A stretch of 64,000 nt of DNA from Caprimulgus europaeus. Taxonomy: Eukaryota; Chordata; Aves; Caprimulgiformes; Caprimulgidae. Below the pieces are notes generated by a model, which did no database searches, was not told the origin of the DNA, and saw only the letters and a program-made list of their open reading frames with translations. Below are positions 35,331 through 48,700 of this stretch, in pieces. How positions within the stretch are numbered: the first letter of the stretch is position 1; each line of letters starts with the position of its first letter. A program made the position numbers and the translations under genes. The stretch lies in the NCBI GenBank assembly GCA_907165065.1, contig OU015539.1:17266816-17330815 (forward strand). Direction: 5' to 3'.

Positions 35331-38300
35331 CCACGCTGGATCCTACCATGTGATGCAGCAGGAGATAAAGTGTAAGTGCCAGTGCAGATGAATTTGCCCA
35401 AAACAGCATGAAATTTAAGAGAATGTCTCCTTTTGTCATTCTGGTACAAGGTGGCAGGGAACAGAGTGTGTTCAAGGCAGAGGGACTCAGTGACAAAGAA
35501 AGCAGAGGTCTGGAAGGAGAAGAGTCAGAGAAAAGCTCTGGAGGAAGAGGCAGCTTTCTCAGACCCAGCCTCTGCCTTCCCCTCACCACAGCAGCACCAG
35601 GAGAGCTGATGAAAAGATGATGTCACCGCTCCCCTTTGTTTTAAGGGAGAAAGTCGCTCCTGGCAAGCTGCTGTCTGGGTAATTGCTTCCTCCTTGCTCT
35701 GATGAATCTGAGATTTGTTGTCAGCCTTCCAGGGGCAGTGAAAAGCTCATTCATTTTCTCAATTTTATCTGGATGAGATGGCCATGGGATTTGCTCAGTT
35801 GGGCAGCATTAGTGTGAATGATTATGAGGAAGTGCTAAAGCACCACCAGGACACGCACGGCGCTGCCGGGGCTGTGTCTCAGTCCTCTCTAATAAACACT
35901 AGTTCTGACAAAGAATGCTTATCCTCAGCTGTAATCTTTAATAGCTATGGCTGGTGCAAGCAGCTAGAGCTGGTTTGTGAAATACTTTACATAAACAGTC
36001 CTGCCAGGACCTCCAAGGAGCAGGGATCAAAGTACCACACTGGCTTTGGTGAGCTCAGTGCTGCATCCAAGGCAGCTCTCTTCAGGCTTCCTATGCCAAA
36101 TACCGTCCTGCTCTCCCAAGTCCAAGGACAGCACAGTCGGGCTCACCCTGACAGCTTGGTGAGGGCAATTCTGCACTTTCAACGTGCTTGCACAAACACT
36201 TTAGAGACAAAGTGGAAAGAGCTTGCCCTGCAGTGAGACCCTCTTCTTCAGAAATGATTTCCCAGGCACCGCTGCCACTGGAGTTCTCGTTTGGTTGAGG
36301 TCTGGTCCTGTCACACTCACTTCCACGCGGTACAGAATCCAGCAGAGGCTTCCAGGCAACAGAACATTTTCAGCCTGAAGAGGAGAACCCCTGGCTCAGG
36401 CAGGAATCCTACTGCTTTGTTTTTCTCCAAATCCACTCAAAGGCAGGTCCTTCTCTTTAACCCAACCCAGTCCAGGGCAAAGCCCGCAGCGAGCCTGATA
36501 CGGCTGCAAGCAGCAAGGCCATCCCTGAACTCCAGTGACGCTGGTGGCACACAACAGCACTTGGTGTACTGACCACACTCCAGGGCTTTCCCCTAAAAGG
36601 ACTTTCAACAAGTACAACTTTTGGCTTCCCTCACAATTAAATTGACAAAACAAGTGCACCATTACCTTAAAGCCAGCTAGAAATGGGAAATTAACTCTGA
36701 CAGAGGGGACACGAGGCTTCCAGTGCAACTCTGGTGTCTCCTACTCAAGAGCAGCTCTCAGAAAGCCAGGCTTATTACAGACACAAGTGACTAACCACAA
36801 AACTTTGCTACAGGGCAAGAAAACCAACAGCAGAGAAATAATTTCTCTGTGCAAAGCATCTGCTTGCTGACTTTACTGCTGTTGCCAACTCGAACTGCAG
36901 ATTTAAACAGCGGCAATATTTGTATGAGAAGGAGAAAAGCTCAGCACTGCCAGTGAAAAATGGTTCTCCCCTCTTTACATCACCCCCCTCCTGCTCTCCT
37001 CTGTAAAACGGACCCTCCGAGGCTCTAGCCTGGAAAAGAGCCCAACATTTCTCCAGGTGAACCTCAGAAACATCAACATATAGCACAGCTCTGCACAGGA
37101 GCTAAGGCAGAGCGCTTGGGTGTGGGGTTCAACAGGTGCCAGACCTTCTGCCAGCCCCAGGCAGCGCCTCTCACAAAGCAACGGCCACAGGGCAGCGAGA
37201 GGCTGTCCCGGCTCTGCAGCTGGAGTGCCAACCCAAGGGTGCTCTCAGGCCTGCAGGTTATTGTCCCTGAGCTGCTCTGGGGACGTTACAAGACGGTTCC
37301 ACTGCATCCTGTGGGATATCCAGCCCCAACTGTTAACTGTACCTCCCCAAAAGCTCATGACAGTCTGTTTGTGACGGCACTGGCTATCGGAAAGCTCACG
37401 CTTGGTGGCCGCAATGGCTTCCCAGCGCCTGTCCCCCAGCAAACAGATCGGTGCAAGGGCAGCCAAAGTCCTTCTGGCATAGACAGGGAGAAAAATACCA
37501 GCCAGGCAGCAGACAGAGGGAGTGTGCAGCAGTTCCAGCCTCATCTGGCCCATGTGAGACACTTCAACAGGCTCAGCTCTGAGGAGGTGATATCTGTGTG
37601 AGGCTGGATGGGCACAGCAAGAGGGAGGAACCACACACACATAACGCTGTGCACCAGGACACGCCAGCTACCCTGCTGCACTCAGCTTTTTCTACAGCAC
37701 AGCTCAACCCCACGGGTGCTGCTCACACCTTCCGCTCCCTCGGTGTGCTCTCTGGCTCAGCTGCAGATGAAGAGCTTGTGAAAGGCTTTTTGCATCTCCA
37801 CATTCTGTTCTCTGCTTGGATGTAACAAAAAGCTGCCCATGTGGTGGCATCAATGTAGATGCAGCCCACAAGGCTGAGAGCTCACTAGGCAGAGTGATCA
37901 GTGCAATGCCTCTTCCCTGGGGCTGCAGCTGCTTTACAATGAGTATGTGATGGAATTGGAGATGCCCAGGAAAATTCATCCACTCCTAATCTGCTACCAA
38001 TGGCCTCTGCTGTCTGGGTTATAATGGGGTAAGCCTGCAGGTGGGCAGAGCAGATGAGAGAGAAAGAAATAAACTAGTTTAAGATTGTGCTGCAGAACAC
38101 ATTAGATACAGGCATGTGATACAGCAAGAGTTAAGGGAAAGAGAAAAGAATTGCTACAACAAAAAAAACCCCAAAAAACCAAGCTGCGTGCCCTCATCCA
38201 TGCTGATTTCCACGCATGCATATATAACATCCTGCTAACAGAGTATTCACTGGCCAAATCTCCAGTGTTAAAGTATTTCAATTGCCTAAAAGCAGGAGTG

Positions 38301-40597
38301 ACAGCACAGCCAAAGCCAGCTCCTCTAACACAGCACAGACCCCCAGGCTTCCAGGCAGCTCTGCAAACACATGGAACTTCCACCCAATGCATAGAGAACA
38401 TAGTGGCTAATAAAGTGGAAAAGCAAAATACAGACCCCTTAACTGCCTTCAATTAAAGGAACTATTGGCAATTGCATATAACTCCCCAACTTTGTGCATG
38501 TAAGCCAGAAATAAGTCAGCAGAGCATTTGCAGCAAGATCAGTGGTTTGGAAAATTTGGTCAACTCATAGAATCACAGTCTGTAAATGAGAAAAGTCTGA
38601 AACGGCAAGAGAGGGTCTCCAGGGGGAGGAGCAGCAGCAGCATCAAGTGTAATGAAGCTAAAATAATTTAATCTCTTTTTTTTGTTTTTAAATTCCACTC
38701 TCTGAGTTTGTTCATGAAGAATATCAATGCAAAACAGAGGCCCCATTTATAATGCTGAGCATAAAAGACACAGCAAGGCTGGCTCTTGATAAAGTTTTGT
38801 GGTTCCAAAGACCCCTGCTTGGATCAGCCCCAGCAGCTGTCTGAAAGGGAAGAACCAGGCAGTTCTCTCTCTCTTCTCACATTATCCTCCCTTGCTCGTT
38901 CAAAGCAGGTGTGAAAAGCTGACACACATCCAAACAGCATATCTGAGCCAGGCAGGGAGAGCAGGCACAATGAGCAAACCTTTTCTGTGCTGCTAGCTGA
39001 ATTACTGAGCTCCAAAGGGAGGAGGGGAGGAGAAGGCAGCATTGCCACTTTCAGGTCTCTGGATCATGCTGCAAAACCTTGTAGCAGAGGCCTTCGTTTT
39101 CACTGGCATGGCAACAGTGACACTCACACAAATTGTGACTGGAAAACTTTATTACTGAGATTAAACACAGGGGTTTTAAAGAGGGATGCTAAAACATACT
39201 TTTTTGTGTGCACGTGTGTGTGTCCTTTACCCAGTGCCATGCTCCCTGCTCACCTTAGGGCCATAAGCCGTTCCCAAACTTCCTCTGATTTCAAAGAGTT
39301 CTGGTTCAGGATCCCACTCATTCAACCTTAGAAATGCTTTCTGGTCCTAACACCACTACCTAGGATTTTCAGAGCAACCTTTTCAAAAAGAAAAGGGTGA
39401 TACTGAAGACAAATTGCTTAATTCTGAAGAAATTCCTTAGTTCTGAGGAAAACTGCCGGCAGGCCTTCCTTCTTCCCCCTGCCACTGCCAACACTTCCAG
39501 CTGGCAGAGCTGTTTTTTCTTAGCAATGTCCCCAGATAACTGAACAATCAGGCTCCTCTGAAGTTCTTTACAATGAGTACTCCCAGAACCATGGAAATTC
39601 TTGTCTTTTTGGAATACAGAACCTGCTTGCAAACAGATCCGCCGCGTTCCAGCGCTGTATGACTATTTACTGATCTGACTATTTACTGATCGCTGTGAAA
39701 GCGGACAGGCCAGAAGGCTGCCGTGCCTCCCCGCAGCAGGGCAGAGTCTTCTCAGCCTTGGTTCACCTTCTCTTTTTTAAGTTTCATCTGCCTGAATTTA
39801 TCTGGAAGAAAACTGGTCAACAGGAAGGTCAGGAAAGCAAAGAGATAAATCAGTCTAAGCCTGAGTGATCAACACATCCACACCATTCTGCGTGCTCTGC
39901 CCTTACTGACCCGTGCTATAACTTTTGTAATTGAAAACAAATGACTTCTATGAAAGCTCCTTTGCTATTCGTCATTCCTTCACCTAAATTAGCAGTTATT
40001 CTGCTCATACAGTAAAGAATCATGTGTGTTATAACACCACCTCCCTGCTAAACTGATGACTCGAAGTGGCATCTGCCATTGAGCTATAAGGTACTTGATG
40101 GCTTGGGATAAACCCAAGAGGTTCACAACAACTTGTCTGTCGTGCAGTTTGTGTCTCAGGTCTCCAGTAACTCCCACTAGCTGACACAAGGACAGTGGAG
40201 CACAGGTTAACCCCATGCCTGCCACAACTCCTCAGCATACCAAGACATGACACCCCAGGAAAGGGTGACCGTGGCTGTGACTCCAGTGAAACCTCTGCAG
40301 GAATGGGAGCAACGAACACGTGTCACCGAGACTGGCAGCACAACACAGCAATAACCAGGTGAGAAAAGGGACAGAGAACACTGCAGAATCAGAAGCAATT
40401 TCCCTTATCAGCCTTTTCTAGTAGGATTCCCTCAGGGACTCGCAGAAATTAAAAAGTGTGATTGTGTTTTCTGAAAGCCAAAGGGAAGCACAGAGATGTC
40501 CTGGCTGATTTCAACATCCAACCGTTGCCTTTCAGCAGGGGCCAGCCCTGGGTCCTTTCCTCAAGCAAGCAGCTAACAGCACAAGCTGCCTCAGTAC
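35331..40597. other. 5-kb unique non-coding stretch
   Basis: No exon, RNA gene or transposon end was recognised. The frame at 35778-36236 is 152 codons but has no recognisable motif and is probably chance. A 16-bp tandem pair lies at 39660-39691. Confidence 0.45.
39660..39691. repeat. 16-bp tandem duplication
   Basis: TGACTATTTACTGATC is present twice, head to tail and exact. Confidence 0.95.
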
Positions 40598-40602
40598 GGG
40601 TT

Positions 40603-41570
40603 TGTGTTGGGTTTGTGTGTGTACATGGGGTGTTTATCTGGTAGTGGGGGAAGGGCCACCTTGTGAGAGTGAAAAGCTCCCCTGGCTCCAAGACAGAGAC
40701 CTCCCAGCCCAGGCTGGGCCAGTGAGCACCAGAGAAACGCCTCTGGGAATCCATGTGTGTGAGGGGAAGGACTGGCCTGAAAAGGAGAAGGTGTGGAACC
40801 TGGAAGAGAAGCCACTGACCTGAGCAAAAGACCATCAGCCTACACAAAGGACAGATAGAAAGCGAGCTTCGTTGCCAGAGGGAAAGACAGAGACCCACAC
40901 CCAGTTCACCTGATGAGAAGGAGAAGGCAAAGGAGGTTCAGCAGCCCATGGAGGATCAACAGCAGAGCAGAGACCCTCGTGTAGGCCATGGAGGACTCCA
41001 CACCAGAGCAGAGAAGCTGAGCCTGAGGCAAGTGTGATGGAATTGAGACCCCCAGAGTCACTGGCTGCCAGAGCAGGGAGCAGACTCTCAGAGTGGGGGG
41101 TGACTCTGCAGCCCATGGATGTTCCCATGCTGGAGCAGGGAGCTGAGCCCAGAGGTCTGTGACTCCATGGGAAGCTCATGTTGGAACATCTTGTTCCTGG
41201 ACTTTCATGTTAGGAAGAGCAGCAGAGAGGAACTGACTGAACCCCCATTCCCTGTCCCTGTGCCCTGGGGGAGAAGGGAGAGAAATGGGGAGCAAAGTGC
41301 TGGGAGCCCGGGAAGAAGGGAGGGGTGGGGGAAGGTGCTGTCAGAGGTGGTTGTTGTGTCTCACTGTCCTGCTCTGATTGATTGGGAACGAATTAAATTG
41401 GTTTTTCTTCCCCCAGTGGAGTCTGTTTTGCCTGTGCCCATCCCTGGTGACTGAGCCCTCCCTGTCCTCATCCCAACCCCGTGCCCCTTTGTTGTGTCTC
41501 CCATCCCATCTCAGCGGGTTGGGGGAGTGAGTGCAGGACCACTGGTCCCACTGTGGGTCAAACCCCCACA
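40603..41570 (+). mobile_element. Intact 968-bp solo ERV LTR with 5-bp TSD
   Basis: Starts TGTGTTGGGTTTGTGTG and ends GGGTCAAACCCCCACA, with near-inverted termini (TGTG.TGGGTTT and AAACCCCCACA). GGGTT stands on both outer flanks (40598-40602 and 41571-41575), a 5-bp target-site duplication. Inside are repeated AGCCCATGGA and CAGAGCAG/GGAGCAGGGA motifs (40945-41150) and a GGAACGAATTAAATTGG stretch where related LTRs keep an AATAAA polyadenylation signal. The 3' part is TC-rich, followed by TTGGGGGAGTGAG. No internal viral sequence lies next to it, so it is the product of LTR-LTR recombination. The 5-bp duplication points to an ERVL-like integrase (inference). Confidence 0.92.
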
Positions 41571-41575
41571 GGGTT

Positions 41576-42340
41576 TCAGAGCATAAACAAGACCACAGAT
41601 ATGTGCACAGCAGTGTTTTAGCAGAGAAGGAAGCCCAAAGGTATTTGGACACTAACTGGAAAGATAACAGGGAAGGGGGGTTTCAGACCCACTGCTCCAA
41701 TAATATTTCTACTACACTCCACAAAGATCTCTCCAAGTCATTTTGTGAAAATGAAACACCACTGCTGCCTTGTGGGTTGTTTTTAAAAAAACCCCAGAAT
41801 GTTTATGAAATGTTTCTGAATTGTTATTGCTCATTGTGGGATGCTTGCACTTCCCTGCAGAGCAGTGTGAGATGTGTTTATTCATGAGAAGCACAGGGTA
41901 CACCCAGAGCTGTGCAGTAAGAGATCATGGCAATTCCCCACCCTAGCTCCCCGTCCCCACCCTACAGACATCGGCAGCAGCCTCAGCTGAGGGCCACGAA
42001 GCCTGACACAGGGCAGCCAGTGGGTGTGTAAGGGTGCTACAGGAGGGAAATACACCTCACTGCTCAGTCCTTCCACAGGGCAGCAACAGAAAGCAGCAAT
42101 TTTAATGTTGGGATGCTATTTCAAGTTTGCAGCTCCCACGGAGGCACTGCTGCTTCTGCAACCCCAGCAGCACTGCACAGAGCCACCCCAGCAGCAGGAC
42201 ACCCGTAACACTACCAGGAAACTGAGGGAAGGAAGGCGTCTTCCACAGAAATCACAGCCTTGGGAACCAGAAGGAACCATGCTTAGCTCCAAAGTTTCAA
42301 AGGTACTTGCTAAATAAATAGATGAAACTGTGTGTGATGA
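41576..42340. other. Unique non-coding stretch
   Basis: I see nothing recognisable. Confidence 0.5.
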
Positions 42341-42722
42341 CAACTGAGAGAGTTGGGGCTGTTCAGCCTGGAAAAGGCCCCAGGGAGACCTTCTAGTGGC
42401 CTCCCAGTACCTGAAGGAAGGCTGGGAAGGGACTTTGGCCAAGTCTAGGGAGACAGAACAAGGGGAAATGGCTCTAAACTGAAAGAGAGGAGGTTTAGAT
42501 TAGATATTAGAAAGAAATTATTTGGTGTGAGGGTGGTGAGACACTGGCCAGGTTGGCCAGAGAAGCTGTGGCTGCTCCTCCCTGGAAGTGTTCTCGGCCA
42601 GGTTGGGTGAGGCTTTGAGCAACCTGGTCTAGTGGAAGGTGTCCCTGCTGCTGGCAGGGGGGTTGGGACTGGATGAGCTTTGAGGTCCCTTCCCACCCAA
42701 ACCAGTCTGGGATTCTGTCACA
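42341..42722 (+). mobile_element. CR1 LINE 3' fragment
   Basis: Begins ACTGAGAGAGTTGGGGCTGT (ORF2 [10 protein letters not shown] region), lacks about 20 bp next to CTGGAAAAGGCCCCAGGG, and runs to GAGGTCCCTTCCCACCCAAA and GGGATTCTGTCACAGG. Its last 150 bp are almost identical to 19800-19949. Confidence 0.94.
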
Positions 42723-45700
42723 GGTTCTTCAGCAGACCAGCCTCATCACTGCAGCAGCAGCCCCAGGTTTTCATCGGAGCACGTCCATACAAGCAGGCAC
42801 GATGGCAGATTATGACTAAGGTGCCAGCACTACTCCAAACATCCTATAATCATCAGTGTATTTTTAGTACCTTCATAATCACTGACTCTTCAAAAGCTTC
42901 CCAGGAACAAACGAATGAAAATAAGCCCCATATACCATGTGCAGGATTTGTGTTATTGCAGTTGTTTGGGGGAGGGAAAAGACAGAAAGATGAAGTGGAA
43001 GTGGTAGAAATGAGCACTCAGCTCTCTCGATTCCTACTCTGGTATCTTGTCTACAAGGCTGTTCTGCTCTTAAAAAGCAGTGGCTACAGGCTTGTTCAGC
43101 TTGAAACAGGCTGTTTCCATCACTCCCTTGGCTGGGTAAAGATCTGCACAATACAAACTTCAGGGAGTAAGTTCAACCTCCGAAATCCCTCTGCCAATGA
43201 AGATGTGTAAGCCTGAGCTAACATTGTGTCACAGGTTCCTGCCAGCTATGAGGTGGCTGGGAGCTGAGTGGGAAGGAAGCTAGTTAAACTGATAGAGATG
43301 ATGCCTAACATTGATTTTTTTCCATTGATTTCACTAAATTGTTGTCCACACAAACCCCAGTGTGGACATTCTTGAATTGGTTTAAAATTGACTTATAATG
43401 ATTTAGTTTATGTTGACTCTTTATTGACTCAGGTTCTGGCCACAGTGCAGGGGGCGGGGGGAGGAAGAAGAAGTGTTCTTTGTGGCACAATGCAGCAGTG
43501 TGTCCTGTGAAACACTCTAACAATATGCTCTTATCAACATCAAGGTTTATGGATTTGTCAGACACAAGATGTAAAGCCCAAGGGATGCTCATGTAATTGC
43601 AAAAGATTTATAGACTGTATTTTTTAAAAAATAACCCATTTCATCTGGAAATTACTCCTCCTCAGCTGAGGCAGGGAAGCCAAACGTGCACTCTCAGACC
43701 CAGCTGTTTGCTTCAGCTTGGCCACTGTATTCTGAATTTACTGAATAGTGGGTGTTTGTGCTGGCAGCTCTCTCACTCAGATGAAGGACAAGTGCTTCTT
43801 AAAATACCCCACTCTGAGTGTCCCAAGTGCTAGGCCACCAGGAGATGCTTACGCTGACTCTGAACAGCAGCCATCCCATAATCCAGTCGTATCACAACAC
43901 ACCACCAAAGCCAACGGTACAGCTCCCTGCTGGAGGGCAGCTCAGGAGCCACAGCTCTCCTGTGGAGTCCTACAGCAACAGGAACCAGGTTCATAAGGGT
44001 TGTGCATCAGTGGAAACCGGCTGAAGCTGAAGCCCACCTTCACCTGGCTAAGGGCACTCAGAGCTGGAACCTCTGCATTCCTGGTGGGAAGATTTAAAGG
44101 CAGGTGGTTGTGGATTAAGTGTTCATTAACTGATAGAAATGCTCTATGCTGACAATTATATTGAAAGAACAAAATAAAATAGGTACTTGCCTTTTGACAG
44201 TGGTAAAACCATTGCAAATCCAGCTCTTGACACAGGCCCAGCCACCTGAGTTGGCTCATTTCTCTCTGACTTTGAAATACCCTCTGTACAGATGTATTTG
44301 CCTTTGTAATTGCAGATGCAAAATTAAAATCTTCTTCCCTTTCCCTGGACAATCATTTTTTTCCCTCTCCACACAGTTTATAGGAGCTCACTCTTTGATA
44401 TTTTTTTAATAACTTGTGTTGTGTCTGGCACTTTGGGGAGTGCCTCTGACAGAAAGCACTTTATTACTTCTCTGTTTGAGTTCACTGCAGAGCACTCACC
44501 AGGCCCTACCACTGAAAGGACAAATCTAGGCAGCAATTTAATCAAGCAGTGATTGAAGAATTAAAGGTGGCGGTGATGAATATGGATTTAGCACTCCTGT
44601 TTAAATGGGTTTTAGCAAGAGAACATGGCAGCTGGGGTGGGGTTTTTCTCCTCTCTGAAAAGAGAGAGGCAGGTGAGAGGGGGAACACAAAGGGAACATC
44701 TTTAGGCAGATCATTTCTCTCCTCTTAGTGCTCAAATAAAAGCCAGGGGATGAGGTTACAGACTGTGTATTATCATCTGTAGGTTAATTTCATGTGTAAT
44801 TTCAGCAATCACAAGCACACCTCTGTGTACAAGCAAAGACCCAGACATAGAAACCTGGCTGGGACTGGTACCAGATGAGAAAAATTCTGCCCAAGACCAA
44901 TCTTCAGACTGAACCCACAGCCTGCCTTATGGAGAAAGAGAGACTTTCTAGTGACCAGGAGCACAGATGGAGTAAGGGTGGTTTACACTGAAAACAGAGG
45001 AACCAAGATCTTTGAAAGCTGGTAAGAAACAAGGAAGGAGTAACCTGCTAGACAGTTACACAGTCAATCTGAAGGTCCAGCTCAGAGGCAGCATCCACAT
45101 CTCTGTGCAGTTAGAGAAGGGAGTTCTACAGACACAGACACATATGGAGACACAGATCTCTCCCTTGTAGAAACCTGGGTATGAATTCACCATTTCCTTG
45201 TGTTCTGCCATCATTTACAACAGAAAAGGAGGTGGAACATACCACCACCACCAGTCTCTGCATGGTAAAACATCTGCATCAGTCAACTTGGCTGAGGTTA
45301 TAGAGACACCAGAACTTCCATCAGCCCTTTCTGTATTGCTCCCATTCACAAGTTACTTCTCTAGGTTTATACTAAAGCTGGCTCAAAGTTATTCTAACTT
45401 CTTGTGAACATCTTTGTGCATGCACTTACCTCAATTTAAACAAAACAGCTCATAGCACGTTGGATTATCTGAGAAATAGGGACAAGCCATGCAATATTTG
45501 CTTCTGCTTAATTATGAATACTTTAAAAAGAAAAAAAAAAAAAAAAGAGTCTTAGCCAAACTGACACCAGTTGCATACAATAATGGCTTTAATTTCATCC
45601 CCTGCTGCCTAGGCTTCTTTGCAAAAATGTCAGACATACCTCACCTTCCATGAAATGTTGAAAAAATTAAAAGAAAACACAAAAAGCATAGGCAAACAAA

Positions 45701-48700
45701 GAAGATTATTTGTGGAATATTAACAAAAGCCATGTCTGAATAAGGATTACCAGAGCTAATAGACTTATTTTTCCCCAAAGGACTTGTTTTCCCCCTTTCC
45801 TTTTGTCATGCTCGGCCAGAGTAGGTGATTCACGTTTTCTCCAGATGTCTCTTGTCCTAGTGTGTAGAAAAACATCTTCATAAGGAGTCACTTGAGCAGA
45901 AATCCAAAGCCCACATTCAAAGCCCTCAGGTTAATTAAAAAAAAAGTTACCTACAAATGGCTCTGGAAAGAAGTATGTTTTTCTACAACTTCAGATGATT
46001 TTTGCTAACAAGCACTTATATAATTGCATGGCTCCCAAAGGATTCGTATCATTTAAGTATGAGGTGTCTGAAAGCAAGCGAGTGCTGGAAGGCAGATACC
46101 CAGTAATTCAATCCCACATGCCCCTGGGCACAAACATAATTGTATTATAAAGTAGCTCTGCCAAAATTGAAAACAATTAAAGCACAATACATATTTTACT
46201 GCTTACAGTTAAGAAGGGTGGTTTCATTTTTTGTGTCTACCCACTCCAGTAAACACAAAATAGAACAAGCCAATGAACCCTGCTTGGAAATACCGTAATG
46301 AGACACTGCGATGTCCTGCATGTGCCAGAGATGCTATCTAGTCAGAACCAAAGCTTTGCCAATTCATTGGCAAGAGAGCTCTAATTTGATCATTGTTCTT
46401 TAAGCATTGGTTTTTTTTAAACAGTTAAATCAACATTTTTAACATCAAGAACAGCTGTGAATTGAAATTCTACAGGAACCTAGACAAGGGTAAAGTGCTC
46501 TCTCTGACAGCACTGGGGTTTCTCCTCTCTTCTGCATCTGAGTGTCCTGGGAGAGGCTCAAGTAAAACAAAATCTATTTGTGCTGCTCATGGGGAGGTCA
46601 GTCAGAACAACCCCAAAATATGAGACTCAAATACACAAATTTATCACATACAGGATTCTGACAGAGATGAGGGCAAACACAGCCACTGTTCAAAGAATAA
46701 AAAGTATAAAGAACAATCTGTGGTGGAGCAGCAGAGCAGAGCAGCAGGGATCACAGCAACCTCCAGGATTCTTACTGAGCCCTTCAGCCCAAGGAAGTCT
46801 CTTAGGCCAACATTTTTCAGCCTCAGATTTTGTCCAGTGCCCAATGCTTTCCAGTTTTGTACATGCCAAGCACTTTAGTTGATGCCCAGAGAGGCTCCAC
46901 ATGATCAGCATCTGCAGAAACCTTGGGAAATGTCTGCTCCTAACAATGCAAGACACTTGAGAATACTGGGCTGTATTTCTTTGCAGGTCAGTCTGTCCAT
47001 CTGCAAACTGAGCATCAACACACTCACCCACCACGAAGGAACAGCACACGGCTTCCTTGCTGTTTGCAGAGCTCTTTTGAAAGGAGAGAAGAACCAACAG
47101 TAGAAAAAAGAAAAATCATCATTATTGCTATCTAGTGCCTCATAGCACTACAGCCCCCTTCCAACACCTCAAGGGATTGCCTCTTCCTAATAAAGCCTTC
47201 AAAATAATGAATGGCCAGAAAAGAAACCTAAAGAGAGCAATGGGAGATGCAGATCTGGTCAAGAGAGAACCACAAACAATGACAAGGAAACCCAAGCTCC
47301 GACTACTGCCACTACCAAAGCAGCAGCTGCCCAATAAATATGTGGTGGCAACTTGCCAGCAAGTGGAGGAATTTGTTTTTGCCACTGAATCACAAAGGCT
47401 TGGAGAACTTCTGGGGCATTTCATTCCCTGGCAGATGGTTTGAAGCAGTCAGAGCATTACCTCCACAGCTCCTGACACGCAGGAGCTCTGCGAGTCTGCT
47501 GTCACGCACAGCACCACACCTGACATTAAACTGCTGCCGAGCTCTATCCCTTCGTTTTTCTGCAGTGAATCCTTACCCTTAACAAGATTTTTTATTATTT
47601 TCTTTTTTAACCACTGTTTCCTCTTTCTCTTTCCTGCTTCACAGGACAGCGAGCCCAGGCAGCACAGATCACCCACTTTAGGTGTCAGTCTTGCTGTCCC
47701 ACCGTGTGGCAGAGTTTAAGGTGCGCACGCTGGCTCTGTCAGCCTGGCGGCGACTCCACCGCTCCTCAGCGTGGCTCTGCCAAGCAGCGCGGGGCTGATG
47801 TGTCCTCCCCACCTTCTCACAACAGGTCTGCTGCTCCCCGCCGCCAAGGCACCTTTCTCAGCTCCCAGGGGCTCCAAGGAGGAGCCACATGGTTCCTTCT
47901 CAGCCCAGCAGCCCACGTTACTGCTCCTGTATGAAAAACTACAGCTAGTGTATGGCAGGGATTGTTAGTGCCACTCCTCTCCTTAGGCAGGCACTGCTCG
48001 TACCAGGCTGCTGTGCTCCATGCGTCATTCATCAGGGTCCTCAACGTGCAAAGCTCTCCTCTGCAGCTCTTTTCTCTGCATTAAAGGTATCTGTGGGGGA
48101 AAAAGTTTCCATCCAGCCCCTGCCTGAAATATTAAGAGGTGTCTGATGGCTTCTGTAATTTACCACAGAAACAAAAGCATCAGCGGTGTCCCCCTGACCG
48201 CAAGGTCCAGGAGAGGACAGAGCCACAGAGGTCCCAGGGGTACAAGGTGGAGCTGTCACAGGAAACAGAGCTGTGGCTGCACTGCCTGGCGCTTCCTGCT
48301 GTTGAAGAACAACTCTTCATAAGAGCCCTAGGCCTGAAAGCCTTTGCTGTCAGGACACACAGGGCACAGGAGAGAGCAGGGCACTCCTGGCAGCGTGCTC
48401 TGTGCTTTTCCAAAGGCTCCAGTGGACAGCATTGTCCTGCACAGTTACTGAGTGACAGTGCCACACATGTAAAGCCCACTGTGCACTTTTACCTATTTCA
48501 GCCCTTGGTAGAGTCCCAGATTGCTGTTGGGCACTTGCTAACCCCCTATGCAGCCAACTGACCATTCCTAGCTGTTCCCTTCCATCTGCCTGTTCCAAAC
48601 AGCACACGACCCTCATGTCTACCCTCACACACATGCACTTTTCCCATTCCCTTCAACTGGAGGAAGCCTGGAGCTTCCCACCAGTCTTCACCCAACACTT

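Noticed and set aside
35778-36236. 152-codon plus-strand frame
   Set aside because: No recognisable motif, no splice support and several overlapping frames; it is probably chance.
38567-38582. CATAGAATCACAG as a CR1 end
   Set aside because: Only about 13 bases match and no CR1 sequence follows.
43448-43466. G-rich run as a G-quadruplex
   Set aside because: It does not have four separated runs of three or more G, so the case is weak.
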